Below, in pieces: positions 37,361-45,234 of a stretch of 64,000 bases of DNA. Source of the DNA: a bacterium (GTDB lineage: Bacteria > Myxococcota_A > Bradymonadia > Bradymonadales > Bradymonadaceae); assembly GCA_030427705.1 (NCBI GenBank), contig JAUIBR010000005.1, positions 175,585 through 239,584 of the forward strand, given 5' to 3'. A program made the translations under genes and the position numbers. Every line of letters begins with the position of its first letter. Position 1 is the first letter of the stretch. The notes under the pieces are model-generated. The model ran no database searches. It was not told where the DNA came from and was given only the letters and a program-made list of their open reading frames with translations.

Positions 37361-39522
37361 TGAACATGAAGCGGCGCGACTTCTTGAAGGCAGGGGCGGC
37401 CATCACGTTTGTCATTGTGCTTGAGCCATTCGGCTGCAAGCGGAAGATCGAACCCAAAGACGAATCAGTTCAGAACACCACGACAACCTTGCCTTCCCAA
37501 GGCACGGGTGAAGCTGTCGGTGCCTGGGTCACGATCTACGAAGACAACTCCATCGTTGTTCAAAACCCAGCAGCGGAGATGGGTCAAGGCTCGGCGACTG
37601 CCCTGCCGGCGATGATCGTCGAAGAGATGGACGGGGATTGGAGCAAAGTCACCGTCGTACATTCCCCGGTTGACCCCGATGTTTACGGGCGTAGTTGGGG
37701 ACGCTCAGCCAGCGGGGGCGGTACGATGATGACTGTCGGTAGTCACACCGTCCCTGGCTATTTCCTGAAGCTTCGGCTTGCCGGGGCGGCAATTCGAAAA
37801 GCGTTGCTCGCGGCTGCCGCTGAATCGATGGACGTGCCGTTAGCGGAGCTGTTTGTTGCAGACGGGATCATCACACACGCGAAAACCCAAAAATCTATGA
37901 CGTTCGGTGACATTGTTAAGGGTGGCAATGTCCCTGAGTCCCTGCCCAATGTTGACGAGGAAGAACTTAAGTCGTCCGCAAACTTCAAGATTCTTGGGAA
38001 AACAACGCAGCGTACCGACATTCCCTCCAAGGTAGACGGGTCCGCAGTGTTCTCCATCGATGTGAACATCGAAGGGATGGAGTACGCCATGATTCAGCGC
38101 TCTCCGATACCGAATGGACGCCCGCTCTCGTACAACGAGACCGAAGTGAACAAGATCGAGGGAGTATCGAGCACCTTCATGTTGGACCACGGCGTCGCAG
38201 TGGTTGCCGATTCCATGGAGGGCGTTTACCGCGCTCGTCAGGCACTACATATCAAGTGGGACGAAACCGTTACTGCAGCAGGTTTTGACAGCGAGAGCGC
38301 GTTGTTGGGGTATCGCAAACAACTGTCCAACAACGGTCACTCGGTAGAAGACTTAGGCGACACGAAAAAAGCCTTCAAGTCGGCCGCTAAGACATACAAC
38401 GCTGACTACCTCGCCGATTTCGTAGTGCATGCGCAGATGGAACCGCTAAATGCCGTCGTATCGGTCAAATCAGATTCCGCTGAGGTCTGGCTTGGCTCGC
38501 AGTCGCCGGCTCGTGCCCGCTCAGCGGTGGCCGGTGCACTGGGCCTTGATGAAGACAAGGTCACGATGCATCGCTGTATGCTTGGTGGTGGGTTCGGACG
38601 ACGATCTGCACCTGACTACGCTGTCGAAGCTGCATTGATTTCGCAAAAGACGAAGAAGCCTGTGAAGCTGATTTGGACGCGCGAGGACGACATCCAATAC
38701 GGCATGTTCCGACCGCAGTGCCTGCAATCCATGTCCGCAGCTGTGGATGCAGACGGCAATCTCATTGGGTGGAAGCACGCTCTGGTCGGAGATGGCGGGC
38801 GTCTGCTGGCGTCGGGTTCAGACATTGATTACTACAACGTTCCGAACAAATCGATTTCGCTGCACCAGGTCGACCACGGCCTGAGACTGCACTACTGGCG
38901 AGCGGTTGGACATGGCTACAACAAGTTTGCCATCGAAGCGTTCTTAGATGAAATCGCCGCCGGACAAAGCGTTGACCCAATCGAATTCCGACGACGTATC
39001 GCCTCACCGCGCATGGCCAAGGTGTTGGATGCTGTCGTCGAAATGTCTGACTGGTCGAATACGCCGGAGGGACGAGCCAAGGGAATTGCGCTCGCGGAAC
39101 GAAGCAAGTCCTTGGCTGCAGGCGTCGCTGAAATCTCGGTCGACAAGGACAGCGGCGAGATTCGCGTGCACAAGTTCTGGGCTGCGCTGGACTCGGGCAT
39201 CATCGTGCAGCCAGACAACGCCGTTGCACAGATCGAGGGTAGTATCGTCATGGCGCTCAGCACGACGTTGATTGAACGCCTTTCGCTCAAAAACGGCCGA
39301 GTCGAGCAGTCGAACTTCCACGACTATCCGATTCTGAGGATGTCTCAGACTCCTGAAATGCACGTTAAGTTTTTGGAATCGAACGAGCCTCCGAAAGGCG
39401 TCGGTGAACCAGGGGTTCCAATCGTCCCAGCGGCTGTCGCAAACGCGTTTGCAAAGCTGACGGGCAAACGCCTCCGTCACATGCCATTCACACCCGAACG
39501 CGTGAAAGAAACACTCAAGTAA
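37360..39522 (+). CDS. iorB: Molybdopterin-binding subunit of an isoquinoline 1-oxidoreductase-type hydroxylase
   Basis: A 720-residue xanthine-dehydrogenase-superfamily large subunit (IorB-like). The N-terminus has a twin-arginine-like signal (MKRRDFLKAGAAITFVIVL then EPFGC), so it is likely exported with its small partner. Domain 1 starts GAWVTIYEDNSIVVQNPAAE; the family has MGQGSATALPAMIVEEMDGD, GMEYAMIQRSPIPNGRP, VHAQMEPLNAVVSV, GGGFGRRSAPDYAVEAALI and KGVGEPGVPIVPAAVANAFA (the molybdenum-site Glu near the end). It follows iorA with overlapping start and stop; a GGAGG before the second ATG favours 37360. Molybdenum cofactor insertion factors are not in the window. Confidence 0.92.
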   Translation: MNMKRRDFLKAGAAITFVIVLEPFGCKRKIEPKDESVQNTTTTLPSQGTGEAVGAWVTIYEDNSIVVQNPAAEMGQGSATALPAMIVEEMDGDWSKVTVVHSPVDPDVYGRSWGRSASGGGTMMTVGSHTVPGYFLKLRLAGAAIRKALLAAAAESMDVPLAELFVADGIITHAKTQKSMTFGDIVKGGNVPESLPNVDEEELKSSANFKILGKTTQRTDIPSKVDGSAVFSIDVNIEGMEYAMIQRSPIPNGRPLSYNETEVNKIEGVSSTFMLDHGVAVVADSMEGVYRARQALHIKWDETVTAAGFDSESALLGYRKQLSNNGHSVEDLGDTKKAFKSAAKTYNADYLADFVVHAQMEPLNAVVSVKSDSAEVWLGSQSPARARSAVAGALGLDEDKVTMHRCMLGGGFGRRSAPDYAVEAALISQKTKKPVKLIWTREDDIQYGMFRPQCLQSMSAAVDADGNLIGWKHALVGDGGRLLASGSDIDYYNVPNKSISLHQVDHGLRLHYWRAVGHGYNKFAIEAFLDEIAAGQSVDPIEFRRRIASPRMAKVLDAVVEMSDWSNTPEGRAKGIALAERSKSLAAGVAEISVDKDSGEIRVHKFWAALDSGIIVQPDNAVAQIEGSIVMALSTTLIERLSLKNGRVEQSNFHDYPILRMSQTPEMHVKFLESNEPPKGVGEPGVPIVPAAVANAFAKLTGKRLRHMPFTPERVKETLK

Positions 39523-39604
39523 ACACATGAAAACTAAGGCGTTTCCAAAAAAACAAGGGTGTCGCTGAATTTTTCCGCAACGCTATTGGTGCAGCGTACG
39601 AGAA

Positions 39605-39646
39605 CGAGTCCAAACCGCCCCTTGTGGGCCCAAAATCAAGGACTCG
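39605..39646. repeat. Nested palindrome upstream of the Y1 transposase gene
   Basis: Outer arms CGAGTCC (39605-39611) and GGACTCG (39640-39646) flank an inner GCCC-CTTGT-GGGC stem (39617-39629). The fold resembles the REP-like hairpins recognised by Y1 (REP-associated) transposases and ends 3 bases before the ATG at 39650. Confidence 0.5.
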
Positions 39647-39649
39647 AAA

Positions 39650-40612
39650 ATGGCAAAGCAACATTACCCTGGCGATACCGTTCACATGTGCATCCGATTG
39701 AATGAAGGTGGATACCTCTTCGAGTTGGATCCGGAATCAGTTCACCAAATCATGTTCGTTATCGGCTACTTCGCTAACAAGTACGATATTCAGATTCATG
39801 GATACCAAGTCTTACGAAACCATCTCCACATCCTGTTCACCGACACACATGCGTTGCGCAGCAAGTTCTATCAGGAGATGAACGGTTACATATCTCGCGT
39901 TCTCAAACGCAAACACGCAATCGTGGGACATATCTACGAGGCAAGAGGCCTGTTTGAACAAACGCTCTTGGACCAAGAGACCATCGAGGAGAAACTGGTC
40001 TACGTGCTGTCCAACGCCAGTGCAGCTGGGATCGTGCGTAAATCCCAAGACTATGAGGGAGCCATGCTTGGCGTGCACCAGTGGAACAAAACCATCAAAC
40101 TGAAACGTCCCGACGGCATTCTCACAACAGTCGCTCCAGACGAGATCGAGATTACCCCCGTGCCACCTCCCCTACGGGCGACCAAATCCGACGACGACGA
40201 GATCAAATACTACAAACGCAAGCTGCACGCGGAATCCGAACGTATCTTTCGAAAGCGCCGACGCGAACATGGTGGAAAGAACGTGAAGCCCAAAGACCTG
40301 TACTGTGGAATGGAGGCAGCTCGAAGAATCCCTGCCACATACCGGCAGGATCTCGAACACCCTCCGGAACGAGAAAAGCAGAGACATAGGCCGTATGCTG
40401 CAAAGAACCCGGAGGTCCTCGAATGGGCCCTAGAGCGCCGCAAGGCGTTTGTGAGGAAATACAAAATTGCGCTCGAAGAACTGCGCGCCGGAAAGACGCC
40501 AGTGTTCCCTGCAGGAACGGTCAAGTACCGACTTCTCGGGATACAGACGGAGCCCTTCAGCGAAGACGATGAGTTTCGCCAAGTGTACGATAATCCAGCA
40601 ATGGCTGCTTAG
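39650..40612 (+). CDS. Y1 (HUH) transposase of the REP-associated type
   Basis: A 320-residue protein; the first about 150 residues are a Y1_Tnp domain. The HUH pair is in IHGYQVLRNHLHILFTDTHA (H-L-H), and the catalytic Tyr is likely in EMNGYISRVLKRKH, followed by GHIYEARGLFEQTLLDQE. The C-terminal half is basic (KYYKRKLHAESERIFRKRRR then EHGGK). Such proteins cut and rejoin single-stranded hairpins. It stands alone, without a TnpB, so it is most like a domesticated or REP-type TnpA. A palindrome lies directly upstream. Confidence 0.88.
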   Translation: MAKQHYPGDTVHMCIRLNEGGYLFELDPESVHQIMFVIGYFANKYDIQIHGYQVLRNHLHILFTDTHALRSKFYQEMNGYISRVLKRKHAIVGHIYEARGLFEQTLLDQETIEEKLVYVLSNASAAGIVRKSQDYEGAMLGVHQWNKTIKLKRPDGILTTVAPDEIEITPVPPPLRATKSDDDEIKYYKRKLHAESERIFRKRRREHGGKNVKPKDLYCGMEAARRIPATYRQDLEHPPEREKQRHRPYAAKNPEVLEWALERRKAFVRKYKIALEELRAGKTPVFPAGTVKYRLLGIQTEPFSEDDEFRQVYDNPAMAA

Positions 40613-40685
40613 TTAGGGATAGACAGGGTCTTCTTGGAGCGGTCCGAAGGGACTTCCAGGCGAACGCATGGTTTGAGACTTCAAG

Positions 40686-40713
40686 AGGAACTCAGCGCGA
40701 GCCGTAAGTTCCT
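40686..40713. repeat. Inverted repeat AGGAACT-N14-AGTTCCT after the Y1 transposase
   Basis: A 7-bp dyad 74 bases beyond the transposase stop. It may be a transcript-end hairpin or an end of the element, but it does not match the upstream palindrome. Confidence 0.35.
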
Positions 40714-40788
40714 TGTCATAGAACGGTGAAAATGATCGGTCGGGGCGAGTCTGTATAAACTCAGCGTCGTCACATTACGTTGCATGGG

Positions 40789-40808
40789 TCTCCTACATTC
40801 TCCTACAG
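40789..40808. repeat. Short tandem repeat (TCTCCTACAT then TCTCCTACAG)
   Basis: Two adjacent 10-base units, 9 of 10 identical, in the noncoding stretch between the transposase and the SUKH-like gene. Otherwise the 296-base gap 40613-40908 shows only the dyad at 40686 and no coding signal. Confidence 0.4.
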
Positions 40809-40908
40809 GCGCGTAGAGTAGCGAACCGAAACTGGTCGGTCAAAACGGACTTTGGACAAGACGTTCACTGTCGTACATTTCCGCCAGACCACCCATTTGG
40901 AGACCTGC

Positions 40909-41460
40909 ATGACGACCGACGAACTTAGAAGCTGGCTCAAAGAACACTGTGACACCATTGTGATGTTTATGGACTACGAGCCGTATCTTGAATCCGAGGA
41001 AGAACTCGCAGAGACCCTTGGCTATTGGTTCGACGGCAGCGACTGGAAAACGGATGGTCAGCGTTTCGTCCAACTAGGAGCCGACGGCACTGGAAGTCAG
41101 TTCGCCGCATGGATTCGGGACGGTGTGGCTGAAATCCCTGTCGTCATTTTTGGTTCAGAAGGTGGTCGCGGAGTGGTCGCGAAATCCTGTGAGGATTGGG
41201 CCAAGATCATCGCTCATGCTCCGAGCGTGGACGAATACGGAGACGACGACTTGGCCGAAATCGACGTTGGTTTCAACTTCCTGCTGGATGAAGATGAAAA
41301 TGACCCCGACGAACTTCAGGAAGCAAAAGATGCTCTGGCAGACTACAAACAGGCCGTTGAGGCCCGTTTTGGATCGCTACCTGCGTTTGAAGACCTCACA
41401 ACCGGCCTCAAACCGATGAGCGAGGAGTTTGGCGCTTGGATTGACAGCGTTCTGGAATAG
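40909..41460 (+). CDS. SUKH (SMI1/KNR4)-like protein
   Basis: A 183-residue acidic soluble protein. The segment RFVQLGADGTGSQFAAWIRD followed by EIPVVIFGSEGGRGVVAKSC and a helix EDWAKIIAHAP fits the core of SMI1/KNR4 (SUKH) domains, which in bacteria are often immunity proteins for contact-dependent toxins, but other roles are known. No toxin gene is adjacent. The C-terminal part (about 115-183) is helical and acidic. The start is the ATG at 40909, with GGAG upstream. The next small gene starts at its stop codon. Confidence 0.7.
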   Translation: MTTDELRSWLKEHCDTIVMFMDYEPYLESEEELAETLGYWFDGSDWKTDGQRFVQLGADGTGSQFAAWIRDGVAEIPVVIFGSEGGRGVVAKSCEDWAKIIAHAPSVDEYGDDDLAEIDVGFNFLLDEDENDPDELQEAKDALADYKQAVEARFGSLPAFEDLTTGLKPMSEEFGAWIDSVLE

Positions 41461-41741
41461 TGGCCAACCGTCGCGAAGCGTTGGGGAGAAACCGAAAGGT
41501 CGCCGGCCCACGGTCTATGATGGCCTATGTCGTGGTCGGATGCACTGTCATCGTGGGAGCGGGTTGGTACGCGTTTTCGTACTTTTCCAATCCAGCGCGC
41601 GTCGCCGGGTCGAAGCTATTGGATTGCCCGCCAACCGAGATTCAGATCATCGAACAACCTGAGTTCAAAACAGTGCAGGGATGCAAGAAGAGCATCAGGC
41701 TCGTCTGCCAGGAGGAAGGCTGTAGGCCGCTGGAGGATTAG
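41460..41741 (+). CDS. Small membrane protein with Cys motif
   Basis: A 93-residue protein with one N-terminal membrane helix (MAYVVVGCTVIVGAGWYAFS) and a short outer part with four Cys in the order LDCPPTEIQII, VQGCKKSIRLVCQEEGC. A GCGK-x-C pattern of this sort recurs in myxobacterial secreted proteins. The GTG start shares one base with the stop of the SUKH-like gene. Its stop overlaps the convergent zinc-peptidase gene by 4 bases. Function unknown; being short, it is less certain. Confidence 0.55.
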   Translation: MANRREALGRNRKVAGPRSMMAYVVVGCTVIVGAGWYAFSYFSNPARVAGSKLLDCPPTEIQIIEQPEFKTVQGCKKSIRLVCQEEGCRPLED

Positions 41742-42637
41742 AGCTGTTTGTAGTCTTTGACCGCGTAGGTATCGCACTGCCGCGCATCTCCACTATCAAA
41801 TCCGCGCCGGAACCAACGGATGCGCTGCTCGCTTGAGCCGTGGCTGAACTTCGACTCATCCTTGTGGCCGAGCGCATCGTCTCCAATGCTATGCGCAGCC
41901 TGTGTGGCCTCCGCCAAATCCTCGTTGGTGATCTTCAAGTTTGCTCTAGCCTTGTTGCCCCAGACGCCCGCCAGGCAATCAGCCTGTAACTCCGAACGCA
42001 CAGAGATTTGGGATTTGCTCTCTCCCGGGATCGTCTTGCGCAGCGAGCCAATCTCGTTCTGGATGTGATGCCCCACTTCGTGTGCAATTACGTACGCCTG
42101 CGCGAAATCACCCGGCGATTTAAGTCGTTGCGCGAGCGTGTCGTAGAACGACGGGTCGATGTAGAGCTTGTTGTCTGCAGGGCAATAGAACGGCCCCACG
42201 GCGGAGGTTGCGTTTCCGCAGCCACCCGTTGATACGGCATTCGCGAACACAACCAGTGTCGGCTTTCTGTATTGCTTTGGGGTGCGACCGTAGTTGGGTA
42301 GCTGGCCTGCCGTGAATTTCTCTTTCCACACGTCTTCGGTGGACCCCAAAACTGCGCGAGAGAAGTCGCAGGCAGCCGCGTTCTTCTTGGACGCGGTGCA
42401 CACACCGCCCTCGGTGACCTGAGTGTTCGCCGGTCCACCAAAGAGCGAGTGTTTTATCGAATCTGGGGCCAAGAAGTAGGCGCCGCCCAACGCCACACCC
42501 GCGACCAATAAGCCTTTGAAGCCGAACGTTCGGAAGACGAAAAACAAGAGGTTCAACGCGCCTCCACCTCCGCCTCGTACCGAGCCGGCCCCGCGATCTT
42601 CGAAGTTGTCTGAGCGTCGTTGTCCGTCGATATCCAT
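41738..42637 (-). CDS. Neutral zinc metallopeptidase of the YpfJ/PF04228 family
   Basis: A 299-residue membrane-anchored zinc peptidase. The N-terminus has a Gly-rich segment and one helix (about 30-52). The active-site HEVGHHIQNEIGSLRK (about 184) carries the HExxH zinc ligands, and the third ligand is in the ELQADCLAGVWGNK stretch. PFYCPADNKLYIDPSFYDTL and HGSSEQRIRWFRRGFDSG are family blocks. The location is the periplasmic side of the inner membrane. Substrate unknown. Confidence 0.92.
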   Translation of the reverse strand: MDIDGQRRSDNFEDRGAGSVRGGGGGALNLLFFVFRTFGFKGLLVAGVALGGAYFLAPDSIKHSLFGGPANTQVTEGGVCTASKKNAAACDFSRAVLGSTEDVWKEKFTAGQLPNYGRTPKQYRKPTLVVFANAVSTGGCGNATSAVGPFYCPADNKLYIDPSFYDTLAQRLKSPGDFAQAYVIAHEVGHHIQNEIGSLRKTIPGESKSQISVRSELQADCLAGVWGNKARANLKITNEDLAEATQAAHSIGDDALGHKDESKFSHGSSEQRIRWFRRGFDSGDARQCDTYAVKDYKQL

Positions 42638-42727
42638 GTTGTGCCCGTCGTCCCAAGTAATCAGTGGCGGTGAATATTTGGGATTCTAGGTGCGTCAGTC
42701 AAGCACGCTGGATACTACGGAATACCA

Positions 42728-43240
42728 ATGAAACTTGTTCTGCTCGCCCTGCTCACGATTTTCGCCGTTGCTTGTGTGGAAATGGATGATGACACGGGCC
42801 ATCTCGAGTCGCGAACGTTGGCTCAGGGGTACACCCCCTGCAACGACTTTCCGAACCCCGAGAGTGGCGTAATCTGTCATCCAAACCAATATTGCGCCCA
42901 CCAACAGAACAACTGGTGTCACACAGGTTGCTTGTCGAACGACAACTGCTCCCACGACCAACTGTGTGTGAAGAACCACGGCAATATCGGTGAGTGTGTG
43001 GCTATCGACTCGATGCCCGACCCGAACCCGGTCTTGGAACCCGGCTACACACAGTGTGGAGACCCGGCAAAACCCAAGCGGTACGCCATTTGCCAACCCA
43101 GCCAATACTGCTACAGCGACTATTTTGGGGACTGCTCGCTGGGTTGTTTGTCGGAGGACAATTGCACCGAGAATCAGCGATGTGAAAAGCCTGAAGGTGA
43201 AAACGTAGGGGTCTGTGCGGCTGTCGAAGACGACTATTGA
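42728..43240 (+). CDS. Cys-rich lipoprotein with two tandem modules
   Basis: A 170-residue lipoprotein (lipobox FAVAC, next EMDDD). The mature part contains two homologous modules of about 60 residues: GYTPCNDFPNPESGVICHPN / YCAHQQNNWCHTGCLSNDNC, then GYTQCGDPAKPKRYAICQPS / YCYSDYFGDCSLGCLSEDNC. Each ends in a C-N-x-x-Q-x-C element. The disulfide-rich repeat resembles other lipoproteins in the window (36554, 62173). It overlaps the stop of the convergent flavoprotein gene by 7 bases. Confidence 0.75.
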   Translation: MKLVLLALLTIFAVACVEMDDDTGHLESRTLAQGYTPCNDFPNPESGVICHPNQYCAHQQNNWCHTGCLSNDNCSHDQLCVKNHGNIGECVAIDSMPDPNPVLEPGYTQCGDPAKPKRYAICQPSQYCYSDYFGDCSLGCLSEDNCTENQRCEKPEGENVGVCAAVEDDY

Positions 43241-44487
43241 AGACTGTCCGCAATAGCTCGACCTGCGAGGTATCCAGTCGTCCAGGCGCTCTGAAAATTG
43301 AAGCCGCCTGTCACGCCGTCGATGTCCAGAAGTTCGCCCGCAAAGTACACGCCAGGGGTTAGGCGGCTCTCCATCGTCCGCATATCGACTTCGTCCGTCG
43401 TCACGCCTCCACAGGTGACAAATTCATCTTTGTTGACGCTCTGCCCGCTCACCTGAAAACGCATCGCCGTTAACATCTCTACCAACGCTGTACGGGCTTT
43501 CTTTGGACATTCGGCCCAGTTGACTTCGTCCTTCACGCCCGCGGAAACAGCCAGACGACGCCAGAGACGCTTGGGCAGCTCGTCGAACGGAGAACGCGTC
43601 AGTATCTGACGTCGCTTCCAAGTATCGTCGTTCACGAGCCGCTTCAACTCCGCAGCAACATCAACACCCGGCAGCCAATTCACGAGAAGCTCAAACTCAT
43701 AATCGACCTCGTAGAGCTTGCGGGCGCCCCATGCCGATAACTTCAAAATGGCGGGACCGCTAAGGCCCCAATGGGTGACAACCATCGGTCCACTTGTCGA
43801 CAGATCAACGGACGGCGCTCGGACCGAAACGGATTCGAGCGAAATTCCCTGCAGGTCCTTCAGGCGTTTATCTTCGATATTGAACGTGAACAACGATGGG
43901 ACGGGAGGCTTCAGTTCATGTCCAAGCGATTTAGCGATGGACGCCCCGCTTCCGCTACGCGTGCCGCCGGTGGCCAACAAGACCCGTTTAGCCCACACCC
44001 TGTCACCGCCCTCACAGATCAGTTCAAACAACGGTTCGCCGTCGTCTGAACGGTTTACAATCGCCTCCACGCCAGCGCGAGTTCTGAGTTCGACCCCTCC
44101 GTCGTCTGCGGCGCCACGCAAGCAATCGATGATCGTCTGGGAGTCATCTGTGGTGGGAAACATGCGACCATCGTCTTCGGCCTTCAGCTTCACTCCTCGT
44201 CTGGAAAACCACTGCACGATGTCAGGGCAGCAATACTTATGGAACGGCCCTATCAGCGCCTTGGAACCGCGAGGATAGTTCGTCGCCATCCATTTTGGGT
44301 CGAACGAATTGTGCGTGACATTACAGCGTCCGCCGCCAGAAATCTTTACCTTCTGAAGGACGCGACGTGAGCGTTCAAGCAAGACAACGGATGCTTCCGG
44401 CCGGCTCTCGGTTAACGTAATCGCTCCGTAGTAACCCGCGGCTCCTCCGCCAACGACGGCGGTATCGAAAACTTCCTTGTCGTTCAT
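43234..44487 (-). CDS. BaiN/HI0933-type flavoprotein
   Basis: A 417-residue FAD/NAD(P)-binding flavoprotein oxidoreductase of the HI0933/BaiN family. The N-terminal dinucleotide motif is TAVVGGGAAGYYGAITLTES; the family block RVLQKVKISGGGRCNVTH is followed by FDPKWMATNYPRGSKALIGP, and the last block is GELLDIDGVTGGFNFQSAWT then TGYLAGRAI. BaiN itself reduces bile-acid double bonds; here the substrate is not known. It is the last gene of the minus-strand run that starts with the histidine kinase, 12 bases after the DUF2071 gene. Confidence 0.92.
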   Translation of the reverse strand: MNDKEVFDTAVVGGGAAGYYGAITLTESRPEASVVLLERSRRVLQKVKISGGGRCNVTHNSFDPKWMATNYPRGSKALIGPFHKYCCPDIVQWFSRRGVKLKAEDDGRMFPTTDDSQTIIDCLRGAADDGGVELRTRAGVEAIVNRSDDGEPLFELICEGGDRVWAKRVLLATGGTRSGSGASIAKSLGHELKPPVPSLFTFNIEDKRLKDLQGISLESVSVRAPSVDLSTSGPMVVTHWGLSGPAILKLSAWGARKLYEVDYEFELLVNWLPGVDVAAELKRLVNDDTWKRRQILTRSPFDELPKRLWRRLAVSAGVKDEVNWAECPKKARTALVEMLTAMRFQVSGQSVNKDEFVTCGGVTTDEVDMRTMESRLTPGVYFAGELLDIDGVTGGFNFQSAWTTGYLAGRAIADSLQ

Positions 44488-44499
44488 CGCCTGGCCAAA

Positions 44500-45216
44500 T
44501 CAGTTGTGAGGAGAAACGCTAATTTCGCTACCGACGGCATGGACGACCGAATAGGGTTCCGCGTCGTTTAAGGCCGCGAACTCTTCACCGTACAAACTGC
44601 CAAAGTCTACATCGAGCTCAAGGTCACGAATATTGTGCACTTTCCAATGCGGGTGATTGACCTCGTACTCCAGCGCTCTGCCTGACCGAGTGACTCCGAA
44701 ACCCCACTGGTGCTCTTTGAAGAAATGCTCCGTACTGTCGTCTGCTGGCATCGTTGCCTCACCATCGGACACAGCAACCAAGCGCTGGGACTCGCCTCTC
44801 CACTTCCAATCATGGGTAATCGTGACCGTGTCGTCGGAGACGAGCTTGGAACTGCGCATCCACGTTGCCGAGTACGGCTCGTTGTAAATCGCACGAGCAA
44901 TCCAGGCGACCAGTCGGCTTGGAACCAGCTCGCGCACAAACATGACTCCTCTGCGTCCGCCGTTCTTTTCACGTACGTAGAAGCGGAGGTTTATCTCGGG
45001 AAAGTTCACAAACCCTGGCCATTTGATTCCAAGGACTGCCGTCTCCAGAAAATCGAAAGCCACCAAACTGACGAACGCCCTGCCATCGATCGTGTCGAGT
45101 TCCAGATTAGGCGTGAGCCGATGTTCCAACACCGCCGGCTCGACCTCATACGTGACCAAGATCAGGTCTTTCCATTCCGCGGTCAGGAACGACCGACGCC
45201 TTTGGATTTGTGACAT
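44500..45216 (-). CDS. DUF2071 family protein (YqjF-like)
   Basis: A 238-residue soluble protein of DUF2071. The motifs FLTAEWKDLILVTYEVEPAV, LEHRLTPNLELDTIDGRAFV, PGFVNFPEINLRFYVREKNG (Asn-Leu-Arg-x-Tyr-Val) and RGVMFVRELVPSRLVAWIAR are typical of the family, which may be an acetoacetate decarboxylase-like fold. The role is unknown. It lies 18 bases after the kinase gene and 12 bases before the flavoprotein gene, so it is likely part of the same transcript. Confidence 0.9.
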   Translation of the reverse strand: MSQIQRRRSFLTAEWKDLILVTYEVEPAVLEHRLTPNLELDTIDGRAFVSLVAFDFLETAVLGIKWPGFVNFPEINLRFYVREKNGGRRGVMFVRELVPSRLVAWIARAIYNEPYSATWMRSSKLVSDDTVTITHDWKWRGESQRLVAVSDGEATMPADDSTEHFFKEHQWGFGVTRSGRALEYEVNHPHWKVHNIRDLELDVDFGSLYGEEFAALNDAEPYSVVHAVGSEISVSPHN

Positions 45217-45234
45217 TTCGAGGCCGACATGTTG

